Shown here: piece after piece, positions 32,435 through 41,312 of the stretch
Layout: each line of letters starts with the position of its first letter
How positions within the stretch are numbered: position 1 is the stretch's first letter
NCBI GenBank assembly: GCA_016213775.1
Contig: JACQZR010000073.1
Span: 17,460-81,459, forward strand
Origin: Acidobacteriota bacterium
GTDB taxonomy: Bacteria > Acidobacteriota > Terriglobia > Bryobacterales > Bryobacteraceae
Direction: 5' to 3'
DNA: 64,000 nt
Program-made: the position numbers and the translations under genes
Notes under the pieces: generated by a model
The model's input: the letters and a program-made list of their open reading frames with translations, nothing else
Databases searched by the model: none
Told to the model about the DNA's origin: nothing

Positions 32435-34903
32435 ATGCTGAGTTTTTTCTGGGTCCTCTGTGCACTGGTTTCGGCTGCCGACCGCGATACTATCATTCAG
32501 AATCCCGTGGAGTCGCGGACGTTCAAGGCGAAGTACGTCGCGCTGACGGATTCGTGGGTGAAAGGCATCGTGTTCACCGTTGCGGAAGAGCGGGCGATGC
32601 AGGAGGGCAAGCAGCGCGAGGCCGAGATGGACAAGGGCCCCGACGACCCTGTTGCCAAACGGATTCGCGCCAAGGGGGAGGCCTCGTGGGAGGCGCTGGC
32701 GGCGGCATATCCGGCGAAGATTCTCGACCGCACGATACTGGGCACGTATTCCGATCCGAGGGACACGGGTGGGATTCACGACGAGTTTGCCATTTATTGG
32801 AACGGTGCGATTGGGGCGAACCTGATCAAGGGCCGGCTGACCGATGCATACGGAGCGACGGGAGTTTCGCCGCTGGCGTTCAACACGGCGGTTGAGTTCC
32901 GTACGGGTGCGGATGGCGAGTTGTTCGGGCAGGATCGCAACCATTATTCGAGCATCGGCTATGAGAACGGCTATCTGCCGATCGTCACGGCGACGTATAC
33001 GCGCGACGGAATCCGGTACCGGCAGGTGGCGTTTGCGCACCGTCCGGCGGGGGAATGGGCGGGCTCGGACATTGCGTACGTGCGGTTCGAGATTACGAAT
33101 ACCAGCGCCGCGCGGCAGACGACGCGTTTCTCAGAGCGCATTGTTTTGAACGACGGTGGTGCGTTGCGGTTCGAGCGCGGGATGGTGATGGATCCGAGCG
33201 GCGCCGTGCTGCTTGCAGTGGATGATACGCGGGTTCGGTTCGATGCCGCTTCCGGCACGCTGTCACACGAATTTGCGCTGGCCCCGGGCACCACCGCGCA
33301 ACTCCACATCAAGATGCCGTATCTGCCCGACAAGAAGCGGTTGATGAAAGCGCCTACCGCCGCGGACTTCGATTCCGCCCACGCGACGCAGAAGGATTTC
33401 TGGGAGGCGCTGCTGTCGAAAGCGTCACGGATTGAAGTGCCGGACCCACGCATCAACAGCATGTACCGCGCGCTGCTGGCGCAGAATTTTGTCCTCGCTG
33501 ACGGGCCGAAATACACGTACGGATCGGGGCTTCGCTACAACGATTCCACCTACCCTTACGAGAGCGGATTCGCGACTCATGTATTCGCGGCGTATGGCTA
33601 CAAGGACTATGCCGGCGCGATGCAGCGCGGCTTTCTGCCGATGACGGTGACGCCGGCTGGCGCGGGGCGGAAGTATCAGAACCGCCGCGCGATGGTGCTG
33701 CATCATCTGCTGGAGAACTACCGTCTCACCGGCAAGACCGATTTGTTTGAGCGCTACAAGACGGACTATTACCGGGTGGCGGATGAGATTGTGAAGGACC
33801 GGCGCAGCACGATGACACCGGGCGAGAAGCCGCTGCACTGGGGTCTGCTGCCGCCGGATAAGCCGGGCGTGGATGTGCAGGCGAGCACACAGCGTGTCTA
33901 CGTGCTGGGACACAACGTTACGAACTGCGCGGGTTTGCAGGCGTTTGGGCATTTTCTGGTGAAGACGGGTCTCGACCGCGACAACGGCGAGAAGTACTTG
34001 CGCGAGGCTGCGGATTTTCGCAAGACACTGATGAGCGCGATGGAGCGGGCGGCGATTCGGCTGCCGGACCGTCCTCCGTTTGTCGATTTGCAGACCTTAT
34101 ATTTCCGGCAGACCCCGGATTACGGCCCCGAGCCGTACGACGATCTCGCGCTTGGACGGCTGCAGGGCGCCTACTTCCATTACTGGGTGGACATGGAGTT
34201 CCACTACAACTTCTTCAATCCGGAAGATGCGGTAGGGCAATGGCTGGCCGATTACGTTCTGGCGCGCAACGGCAAGGTGCTGGGCTTAACGCGCGCGCGC
34301 AGGCAAGACGGCCGCATCGGCGCCTGGATCAACAATGTCTATGACGCGGGCTATTACAACTACCGGCTGCGGCAGGGCAACGTCAGCGAGTTTGTCTTCG
34401 GCCTCTACAGCAAGTTCGTGTTCGGACATTCGCGGTATACGCAGGTTGCGTCGGAGGGGTCGCCGTTCCTTTTCTACAACACGGTGAATGGCGGTTACGT
34501 GGGCGCGGATTACTCCTTTCCCAATTCAGCGGCGAACGCGGACACGCTGCTCATGCTGCGCAACGCACTCGTCTATGAAGACCTGCGCGAAAACGTGGAG
34601 ACGGGGAAACTGCTGTTGTTGAAAGGCGCGCCGCGGGCGTGGTTGGGGGCCGGCAAGCAGATCCGCGTGGAACGGTTATCCACGTATTATGGCGACCTCG
34701 GCTTCACGGTGAATGCCTACGCGCGCACGGTGCGGGCAAAGATCGACGCGCCGCGCGGGCAATGGAAGATTCTGGAGATCGCGCTGCGAAGCGCACCACG
34801 CGCAGTGAAAGTGAATGGCAAGCCGCACACGGATTTCGACGCCGGCGGCAACGTCCGGCTGAGCCCGGGAGCGGCGTCCTACGTGGTGGAAGCTCAATAC
34901 TGA
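32435..34903 (+). CDS. Secreted (alpha/alpha)6-barrel, glycosidase-like protein
   Basis: 822 residues with a signal peptide (MLSFFWVLCALVSAAD). The N-terminal half is beta-rich (about 90-300), and the region 330-740 has the character of a six-hairpin glycosidase barrel (MYRALLAQNFVLADG, ESGFATHVFAAYGYKDYAGAM, MVLHHLLENYRLTGKTDLFERY). I cannot name the family or the catalytic residues. It is the first gene of an overlapping operon with a symporter, a GGT homologue and an enolase-family protein. Confidence 0.75.
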   Translation: MLSFFWVLCALVSAADRDTIIQNPVESRTFKAKYVALTDSWVKGIVFTVAEERAMQEGKQREAEMDKGPDDPVAKRIRAKGEASWEALAAAYPAKILDRTILGTYSDPRDTGGIHDEFAIYWNGAIGANLIKGRLTDAYGATGVSPLAFNTAVEFRTGADGELFGQDRNHYSSIGYENGYLPIVTATYTRDGIRYRQVAFAHRPAGEWAGSDIAYVRFEITNTSAARQTTRFSERIVLNDGGALRFERGMVMDPSGAVLLAVDDTRVRFDAASGTLSHEFALAPGTTAQLHIKMPYLPDKKRLMKAPTAADFDSAHATQKDFWEALLSKASRIEVPDPRINSMYRALLAQNFVLADGPKYTYGSGLRYNDSTYPYESGFATHVFAAYGYKDYAGAMQRGFLPMTVTPAGAGRKYQNRRAMVLHHLLENYRLTGKTDLFERYKTDYYRVADEIVKDRRSTMTPGEKPLHWGLLPPDKPGVDVQASTQRVYVLGHNVTNCAGLQAFGHFLVKTGLDRDNGEKYLREAADFRKTLMSAMERAAIRLPDRPPFVDLQTLYFRQTPDYGPEPYDDLALGRLQGAYFHYWVDMEFHYNFFNPEDAVGQWLADYVLARNGKVLGLTRARRQDGRIGAWINNVYDAGYYNYRLRQGNVSEFVFGLYSKFVFGHSRYTQVASEGSPFLFYNTVNGGYVGADYSFPNSAANADTLLMLRNALVYEDLRENVETGKLLLLKGAPRAWLGAGKQIRVERLSTYYGDLGFTVNAYARTVRAKIDAPRGQWKILEIALRSAPRAVKVNGKPHTDFDAGGNVRLSPGAASYVVEAQY

Positions 34904-36534
34904 TGAATAGCGGACGCGTCGATCTCGACATTTACGAGCTGATCATTTTCGCGGGATACCTGCTGCTGACGGTGGCGATCGGGTTCCTTGTTTCGCGCGG
35001 CGGACGCAAATCGTCCAAAGACTATTTCATGGGCGACAAGCGGCTGCCGTGGTACGTAGTGGGCACGTCGATGGTGGCGACGTCGATCAGCAGCGATCAC
35101 TTCATCGCTCAGGTGGGCGCGGGCTATACGCATGGCATTGTGATTTCTGCGTTCGGTTGGAATGCCTGGCTGGTGTACTCGCTGCTGATCTGGATTTTTC
35201 TTCCGTACTATATGCGGACGGGGCTGTACACGATGCCGGAGTTTCTGGAGCGGCGCTATAACGTAACTGCGCGCTACCTGTTCGCCATCTTCTGCGTGAT
35301 CGGCTATGTCGTGTCACTGATTGCCGGTCCGCTGTACGCAGGCGGGCTGGCGCTGCAGACCATGTTCGGCATGAACCTGGTGTGGGCGATCGTGCTGCTG
35401 GGAGTGCTGACGGGCGCATACACAATTTATGGCGGGTTGAAGTCGGCGGCGTGGACGGACTTCATGCAGATCGGCGTGCTGTTGATTGGCGGGATTCTGG
35501 TGCCTGTGATCGGGCTGGCGAAGGTTGGCGGATTGGCGCAACTGGTGCATGATTATCCGCAGAAGTTCCAGGTTTTTCACGGGCCGCGGCATGAGCTGTT
35601 TCCAGCCACCGGCGTCTTTACCAGTTTCCTGAGCGCGGGCATCTGGTACAACTGCACCAGCCAGCATATTGTGCAGCGCTGCCTCGGCGCCAAGGATGAG
35701 TGGAACGCGCGCATCGGCGTCATCACCGCCGGGTTCCTGCATGTGATCATGCCGCTGTTGTTTGTGATTCCCGGCATCATCGCGTTCAAACTGTTTCCCG
35801 GGTTGGAGCGGCCGGACCATTCCTACATTCTGCTGGTGAAATCGCTTGTGCCGCAGGGGCTGCGCGGGCTCATCCTGGCGGCGATTGCGGCGGCGTTGAT
35901 GTCGCACCTTTCGGCGATGCTGAATTCCACCTCCACTATCCTCACCATGGACCTTTACCGCAAACTGTGGAGGCGCGATGCGAGTGAACACCAACTGGTG
36001 ATCTTCGGGCAGTGGAGCGGAGTGTTCGTGATGCTGATCAGTATTGTGATTGCGCTGCTGTTCAGCACCTCGCAGAAGTCGCTGTTCGTTCTTATCCAGG
36101 AAGGGTTTTATTATATTGCGCCGCCGTTCGCGGTGATTTTCACGCTGGGACTGTTGTGGCGCAGGGCGAACGGGACCGCTGCGCTGGCCACGATATTTCT
36201 CGGCTTCGCGTTCACGTTGTTTTTGCAGTTCTATTTGTTCAAAAACGTCTCGTTCCTGATTCCGTACGCAAACTACCTGCACCGCGCCGTGATCTCGTGG
36301 GCGTTCTGCATGGTGGTGATGATCACGACTTCGCTGTTGACGGCTGCGCCGGCGGCGGTGAAAACGGATGGAATCATCTGGAGCCGGTCCTATTCGGCGC
36401 TCCCGGCCGAGGAACAGGCGCGCTACAGCGGATGGAAAGACCTGCGGCTCTGGTGGCTGATCTTCATCAGTACGGTGTTGTCGATTTACGGGTTCTTTCT
36501 GTGGTACCGGTTCGAGCATCCGGAGATTCCGTAA
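34903..36534 (+). CDS. Sodium:solute symporter family protein
   Basis: 543 residues with about 14 membrane segments. SRGGRKSSKDYFMGDKRLPW and the GTSMVATSISSDHFI sodium-site region are typical of the SSS family; AAALMSHLSAMLNSTSTI is the helix that closes the second sodium site. The start overlaps the upstream stop (TGATG) and the stop overlaps the next start (TAATG). It probably takes up the product of the secreted upstream enzyme for the two enzymes that follow. Confidence 0.93.
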   Translation: MNSGRVDLDIYELIIFAGYLLLTVAIGFLVSRGGRKSSKDYFMGDKRLPWYVVGTSMVATSISSDHFIAQVGAGYTHGIVISAFGWNAWLVYSLLIWIFLPYYMRTGLYTMPEFLERRYNVTARYLFAIFCVIGYVVSLIAGPLYAGGLALQTMFGMNLVWAIVLLGVLTGAYTIYGGLKSAAWTDFMQIGVLLIGGILVPVIGLAKVGGLAQLVHDYPQKFQVFHGPRHELFPATGVFTSFLSAGIWYNCTSQHIVQRCLGAKDEWNARIGVITAGFLHVIMPLLFVIPGIIAFKLFPGLERPDHSYILLVKSLVPQGLRGLILAAIAAALMSHLSAMLNSTSTILTMDLYRKLWRRDASEHQLVIFGQWSGVFVMLISIVIALLFSTSQKSLFVLIQEGFYYIAPPFAVIFTLGLLWRRANGTAALATIFLGFAFTLFLQFYLFKNVSFLIPYANYLHRAVISWAFCMVVMITTSLLTAAPAAVKTDGIIWSRSYSALPAEEQARYSGWKDLRLWWLIFISTVLSIYGFFLWYRFEHPEIP

Positions 36535-37952
36535 TGGCCGCGAACATCATCGCCACCGAGCCGCTGGCGGCGCGGGCGGCGGAAGTGATCTTCGCCCGCG
36601 GCGGCAATGCGGCCGATGCAGCAGCGGCGGCGTCGCTAGCCTGCACCGTGCTGGAGCCATCGGCGGTGGACATCGGCGGCTATGTCGCGGCAGGCGTGAT
36701 CCTGGAAGGCGCGACAGACCGTGTGTGGTCATTGGATGCGAACTCCGTGGCTCCAGCAGCGGCATCGGAAACGATGTACGAAGTACTTGGCGCCCGCACG
36801 GCGCCTCGCGGCATCAACGAGCTTGAGTACGACTGCACCGTACGCGACGACGCCAACGTGTATGGGGCTTTGTCGGTAGGCGTGCCGGGCTTCCTCGCAG
36901 GCGTTGGCACATTGTGGGAACGGTGGGGATCACTCCCGTGGGTCGAAATTGTACGGCCGGCTTTGGAATGCTGCGCGAATCTGCACTACGGGCTCGTGCG
37001 CAAAGAGATCCTCTTCAAGCAAGACGTGATTGCACGGTTTCCCGAGACTGCTCGGATTCTGCTCCCAGGTGGGCGCGTGCCCGATGCGGATGCACAGTGG
37101 GACCGGCCGGATCTGGTGAACACGTTGGAGCAGATCGCCACTGCGGGTTGGCGCGATTTGTACACCGGCGAACTGGCGCGGACGCTTGTGGACTACGTGC
37201 GCGCGGAGGGCGGCATTCTCACAATGGAGGACATGGCCGGGTTCGCTCCTCGCATTACGGAGCCGCTCACGGGGCGCTATCGCGAGGCGACGCTGCATAC
37301 GGCGATCGCGCCCAATGGCGGGTTCACGGTGTTGGACGCACTGCACCAATTTGAGACGCCGCATGCGCCGTTGAGGTACGAGCAAGCGGAGGACTGGGTG
37401 CGGTTGATCGAGGTGCTTCGCGCAAGTTGGGCGGGCCGGCTGGACACACGTTCGCCGCATGCCACGCCAGGCACTGTTCACGTGGCCGCCAGCGATTTGA
37501 GCGGCACTCTGATTTCGATGACGATTTCGCAGGGCGGATGGTTTGGGTCCTGCATGGCGGTTCCTGGGACGGGCATCATTCCCGGGCATGGGATGTGCCG
37601 GTTCGATCCGCATCCAGGTCTGGCGAATTCGCCGGGTCCTGGCAAGCGACCGCTGAACAACGTGTGCCCGATGATCCTGCGGCAGCCGCATCGCGACGTG
37701 GCCATCGGACTACGCGGCGGCCGGCGCATTGTCAGCGTGGCGCTACAAATGGCCCAGCGCCTGATCGATCTGGATGCGTCGGTGGAGGACGTGTTGCGCG
37801 TACCAAGGCTGCACACCATTGATGGCAGTACTGTCGAGGTTTCGCGCGATTTTGCGGTGGAGATGCGAGATGCATTGCGCGCGCGCGGGTACAACATAGT
37901 GACACCGGACGAAGTGGGGGGCGCGGCTTACGGCGTCGAGATTCGGAGGTAG
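36534..37952 (+). CDS. Gamma-glutamyltransferase family protein, cytoplasmic
   Basis: 472 residues, shorter than standard GGT (about 580), and without a signal peptide. The family N-terminus (ATEPLAARAAEVIFARGGNAADAAAA) and the autoprocessing region (GTVHVAASDLSGTLISMT, with the nucleophile Thr) are visible, as is the PLNNVCPMILR block near the end. Normal GGTs act outside the cytoplasm on glutathione; this one lies inside, next to a transporter. It is joined to the symporter by a TAATG overlap, and the next gene starts 3 bp after its stop. Confidence 0.88.
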   Translation: MAANIIATEPLAARAAEVIFARGGNAADAAAAASLACTVLEPSAVDIGGYVAAGVILEGATDRVWSLDANSVAPAAASETMYEVLGARTAPRGINELEYDCTVRDDANVYGALSVGVPGFLAGVGTLWERWGSLPWVEIVRPALECCANLHYGLVRKEILFKQDVIARFPETARILLPGGRVPDADAQWDRPDLVNTLEQIATAGWRDLYTGELARTLVDYVRAEGGILTMEDMAGFAPRITEPLTGRYREATLHTAIAPNGGFTVLDALHQFETPHAPLRYEQAEDWVRLIEVLRASWAGRLDTRSPHATPGTVHVAASDLSGTLISMTISQGGWFGSCMAVPGTGIIPGHGMCRFDPHPGLANSPGPGKRPLNNVCPMILRQPHRDVAIGLRGGRRIVSVALQMAQRLIDLDASVEDVLRVPRLHTIDGSTVEVSRDFAVEMRDALRARGYNIVTPDEVGGAAYGVEIRR

Positions 37953-37955
37953 CAC

Positions 37956-39083
37956 ATGAACGAGACACTGAAGATCACACAGGTGGAAACGATTCCAGTG
38001 CGGGTGCCCATCCGGCCCGATCGAGCCATTCGCGCCAAGGGGGGACTGCACAACGTCTCTCCATTCCTGATCGTGCGCATCCACACCGATGCCGGGATCG
38101 ACGGGCTGGGCGAAGTCTCGTGCACGCCTCGCTGGAGCGGAGAGGATCAGGTGACGGCGGCGCACTTCATCGCCACCATTCTCGGGCCTGCTATCACGGG
38201 GCAGAACGCCTGGGACATCGAACGGCTCACCATCGTGATGCAGAAGGCGCTGTTCGCACATCCCTTCACCAAGGCCGCCATCGAGATGGCGCTGTGGGAC
38301 ATATGCGGAAAGGCGTGCGGATTGCCGGTGTACAAGATGCTCGGTGGCGCGGTGCGCGATTTTGTGACCACCAAATGGTCGATCTCGGGACTGGAGCCGG
38401 AGCGCGCCGCTGAGATCGCCAGTTGGGCCGTGAGCGCCGGCTTTCGCGCGATGAAAGTGAAGATTGGAATGGACCCGGATGAGGATGTGGCGCGTGTGAA
38501 GGCGGTGCGCGCGGCGATTGGGCCGAACATCCGGCTCGGTGTGGATGCGAATGGCGGATACAATCCCGCCACTGCGGTGCGCGTGCTGCGGCAGTTGGCT
38601 GACTGCAATTTGTTTTTCGCTGAACAGCCCGTCCCTCCGGGCGAGCCCCTGTGGCTCACCGATGTACGCAATCGCACAGGCATGACGGTGCTGGCCGATG
38701 AGAGTGTGTACACAGTGCAGGATGCGCTTGGGCTGGTGCGCGCGAACGCCGTGGATGCCTTGTCGATCTACGTGGGCAAGTCCGGTGGTATCGCACCCGC
38801 GCGAAAAATTGCAGCGGTGGCGGAAGGCGCGGGGTTGGGCTGCACCATCGGAAGCAATCTGGAAATGGGGATCGGAAGCGCCGCGATGATTCACCTTGGC
38901 ATGTGCACGCCGGGCGTCACGGCGGAGGCGTTTCCTTGCGACATCATCGGACCGTTCTATTACACCGATGAACTCCTCACGGAACCGCTGCCGATCAAGC
39001 CCGGCGAGGCCCGGCCTCATGAACGTCCAGGCTTGGGCGTCGAGTTGGATTGGGAGAAGGTGGAGCGGTACCGGGTAGCCTGA
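37956..39083 (+). CDS. Enolase-superfamily enzyme of the muconate-lactonizing/dipeptide-epimerase subgroup
   Basis: 375 residues, cytoplasmic. The subgroup signature is complete: Lys167-x-Lys169, metal ligands Asp197, Glu223 and Asp248, and a second catalytic Lys275 (YVGKSGG). Activities in this subgroup include muconate cycloisomerase, o-succinylbenzoate synthase and Ala-Glu dipeptide epimerase. Next to a GGT homologue and a symporter, a dipeptide-like or pyroglutamyl-like substrate is the most attractive guess, but this is inference. It ends 2 bp from the convergent copper-monooxygenase-like gene. Confidence 0.88.
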   Translation: MNETLKITQVETIPVRVPIRPDRAIRAKGGLHNVSPFLIVRIHTDAGIDGLGEVSCTPRWSGEDQVTAAHFIATILGPAITGQNAWDIERLTIVMQKALFAHPFTKAAIEMALWDICGKACGLPVYKMLGGAVRDFVTTKWSISGLEPERAAEIASWAVSAGFRAMKVKIGMDPDEDVARVKAVRAAIGPNIRLGVDANGGYNPATAVRVLRQLADCNLFFAEQPVPPGEPLWLTDVRNRTGMTVLADESVYTVQDALGLVRANAVDALSIYVGKSGGIAPARKIAAVAEGAGLGCTIGSNLEMGIGSAAMIHLGMCTPGVTAEAFPCDIIGPFYYTDELLTEPLPIKPGEARPHERPGLGVELDWEKVERYRVA

Positions 39084-39085
39084 GT

Positions 39086-40273
39086 CTAGCGGAGGAAGAA
39101 CGTACTCTTGTCCGTGTCCGCGGGTACGGCGACATCAAAGAAGCCGACCATCATCTCGTCGCTGCTGGCTTCCCCATAGCGAACGTCGGCGGTGGGGTCG
39201 GGGTTGCGCGCGTTGTTGAGCGAATTGTCATACCAGGCGGTGCAGCGGAGGCGAGTACCTTTTTTGAGCAGGCGAGGTTCAGCGAGTTGGTACGAGAGCT
39301 GCCAGTGAAACTGGTAGGGCTTGACGAGGAGAAGCGTTTCGATCCTGCCGCCCGGTTCGACGATCGCGTATTCAAAAGCGGCCCCGCGCAGGTGCATGTG
39401 CGGGAAGAGGCTGAGCAACAGGGTGTCGTTGGGGAGTGTGCCCGCCGCCGAAACACGCACTCCGGATTCTCCGGCAGGGATGAGGAAGTTTGTCGTGTCG
39501 ATTTGCAGCGTGAGGACGCGGCGTTCCGGGACGCGCGTGCTGAAGCGGAGCGCGACAGCCGTGCGGTCTTGGGTGGGACGGCCGTTGGGCGTGTAGTGAA
39601 GTTGCAGCACGATGTCGGCGCCTGCGGGGATCTTCTTTGCCATCCCCGCCGGGAAGATGGACGGCGGCTGTCCAGGCGCATACACCGCGAGGATGTCGCT
39701 CTTGGTGGCGCCTGGCATCGCAAACGGTTTCCCCACCGCCTTGCCCGCAAGCCAGGGAGAGCCTTTCTCGCGCACGTACACAACCACGTGATGCACGACA
39801 CCGCGTGAGGCGGGACGAACCTCGATGGCGTCCACCCACCGATCGTGCGGGAAGGATTGCGGGAGGATGACGAACTGGTATGGCATCTCGCCCTTGGCCG
39901 GCACAGCCACGGGTTGAGGCATTGTCAACACCAGGTCGGCAGCATGCGAAGGCGGCGCTTGCGCTAAGGGTTGTCCACGCCGCGGGCCTTCTACCGCGCC
40001 CTGTTTCACCCATTCGTCGATCAGCGCGATTTCGTTCGCAGAGAGCGAAGCATCGTTAGCAAACTTCACTGAGGTGGAAGCGACGAACCACGGCGGCATG
40101 GCACGCTTGACCACTGCCTCGCGGATGGCTTTCGCCCACGGACGCACTTGCGCGTAGGTCCGCAGCGGCATGGGCGCAATGCCCGATTCCGTGTGGCAGC
40201 CGAGACAGCGTTGTTCCAGGATCGGCGCAATGTCGTTGTAGGTGACCAGTGCTGCGAGCGCCGCTAGCAGCAT
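39086..40273 (-). CDS. Cytochrome c / copper ascorbate-dependent monooxygenase-like protein
   Basis: 395 residues with a signal-like hydrophobic N-terminus. Residues 15-90 form a c-type cytochrome module with the heme motif CLGCH. The rest resembles the two domains of peptidyl-hydroxylating/dopamine-beta monooxygenases: the His pair in GVVHHVVVYVR, QLHYTPNG, and FPHMHLRG. These His residues would bind copper. The function in bacteria is unknown, though a redox role in the periplasm is likely. It is the last gene of a unit that begins with the GMC oxidoreductase. Confidence 0.8.
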   Translation of the reverse strand: MLLAALAALVTYNDIAPILEQRCLGCHTESGIAPMPLRTYAQVRPWAKAIREAVVKRAMPPWFVASTSVKFANDASLSANEIALIDEWVKQGAVEGPRRGQPLAQAPPSHAADLVLTMPQPVAVPAKGEMPYQFVILPQSFPHDRWVDAIEVRPASRGVVHHVVVYVREKGSPWLAGKAVGKPFAMPGATKSDILAVYAPGQPPSIFPAGMAKKIPAGADIVLQLHYTPNGRPTQDRTAVALRFSTRVPERRVLTLQIDTTNFLIPAGESGVRVSAAGTLPNDTLLLSLFPHMHLRGAAFEYAIVEPGGRIETLLLVKPYQFHWQLSYQLAEPRLLKKGTRLRCTAWYDNSLNNARNPDPTADVRYGEASSDEMMVGFFDVAVPADTDKSTFFLR

Positions 40274-40276
40274 GGT

Positions 40277-40737
40277 TCAGTCGAGCCGCGAGGCGAAGTC
40301 GCGGGCGATGGCGTCGGCGTCTTTTTCAGCCAGGCCAGCGACACCGGCGATCCATGCGCCTTTGCTGAAGACGAAGATGTCGCGGTTGCCGTCTTTGCCG
40401 AAGTAGCCTCCGAAGTGGGGGATGAACTTCGGGCCGGTAAGCGCCTTCTTATAGTCGAAGAGCACGAGAGCCGCGGCCTCGGCGCCCGTGCTCTTGCCGA
40501 GAAAGAGGTCAAACTCCGTTTTGCCTCGTTTGTAGTGTGCGAGGTTGCCCCGCCAAGGAAGGCCTTGCCCATCAGCGCCTCGTCCACCTGCTTCACCTCA
40601 ACCAGATCCTGTTTGGGGAAGCGCATGGACTCGTCCTTTACGGCCGCCTTTTTCACCACCGTCACGGGCGCAGGTGCGGGCTTCTGTTCGCTACAGGCAA
40701 CCAGCAGCAATGCGGCGGCGAGCGCAACGTATCTCAT
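40277..40737 (-). pseudogene. Frameshifted lipoprotein-like gene in the GMC cluster
   Basis: The gene starts at ATG 40737 with a lipoprotein signal (ALLLVACSEQKP). Its frame runs well through QVDEALMGKAFLGG and then shifts at a GGGG run near 40548-40551. From there the coding continues in another frame: AHYKRGKTEFDLF, LVLFDYKK, HFGGYFGKDGNRDIFVFSKG and a TGA at 40277. Both parts keep protein-like sequence, so the break is recent or a sequencing error in a homopolymer. The start overlaps the upstream stop (ATGA). No family is recognised. Confidence 0.75.
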
Positions 40738-41312
40738 GCAAAGGGGCTCCGTTTCACGGCGTATTGGAGCGATTCCAGCGGCACCTGGAATTCCGACATG
40801 CTGGAGTTGCCTTTGAAACCGAGTTCGGCAATGCCTTCCTTGCTGGTGAAGTAGGCATCGACGGCCATACGCCGCGCCCAATCGAAGAACGCGATCCCCG
40901 GATTGCGTTCCGCTGAAGCGTTCTTGCGGTAGGCGATCAGGTCGAGCAGTTGCACGCGCTGATCTGCCTTCGCTGCGAGGAAGTCCGCCTCATAGCGGCG
41001 GCGCATCTCCGCGTCCAACCACGCGATACCGGCCGTAAAGATGGCGAGCATCTGTTTGCTTCCCGTCGAGAGCACATCCACGAATTCGGCGCACCCGGCC
41101 TTGCGGGCGCCGGGCATAATGATCTCGGAAAGCACCTGCAGCGTCTCGAATTCGTGCGCCGTGAGCGCCTTCGGTTTGTACACTCCGCCGGTCGTCTTGG
41201 CGGATGCGGCGGCTGTGTCATGAACGTGCTGCGCTGCTTCGGCGGCTAGCGGCCCAAGCAGCGCGGCTGCCGCGGCTTCGCGTAACATCGTGCGGCGTGT
41301 TCGTCTAGACAT
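40734..41312 (-). CDS. Gluconate 2-dehydrogenase subunit 3 family protein
   Basis: 192 residues with a twin-arginine signal (SRRTRRTMLREAAAAALLG). The family core includes TLQVLSEIIMPGARKAG and a Tyr/Phe-rich C-terminal stretch (DAYFTSKEGIAELGFKG). It overlaps the GMC gene by 8 bp, so the two are surely made together: this subunit carries the Tat signal and would export the folded GMC enzyme. Confidence 0.92.
   Translation of the reverse strand: MSRRTRRTMLREAAAAALLGPLAAEAAQHVHDTAAASAKTTGGVYKPKALTAHEFETLQVLSEIIMPGARKAGCAEFVDVLSTGSKQMLAIFTAGIAWLDAEMRRRYEADFLAAKADQRVQLLDLIAYRKNASAERNPGIAFFDWARRMAVDAYFTSKEGIAELGFKGNSSMSEFQVPLESLQYAVKRSPFA

Noticed and set aside
37743..39020. 425-codon minus-strand frame opposite the enolase-family gene
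   Set aside because: The plus strand has the full KxK-D-E-D-K active site; the antisense product is His/Arg-rich without pattern.
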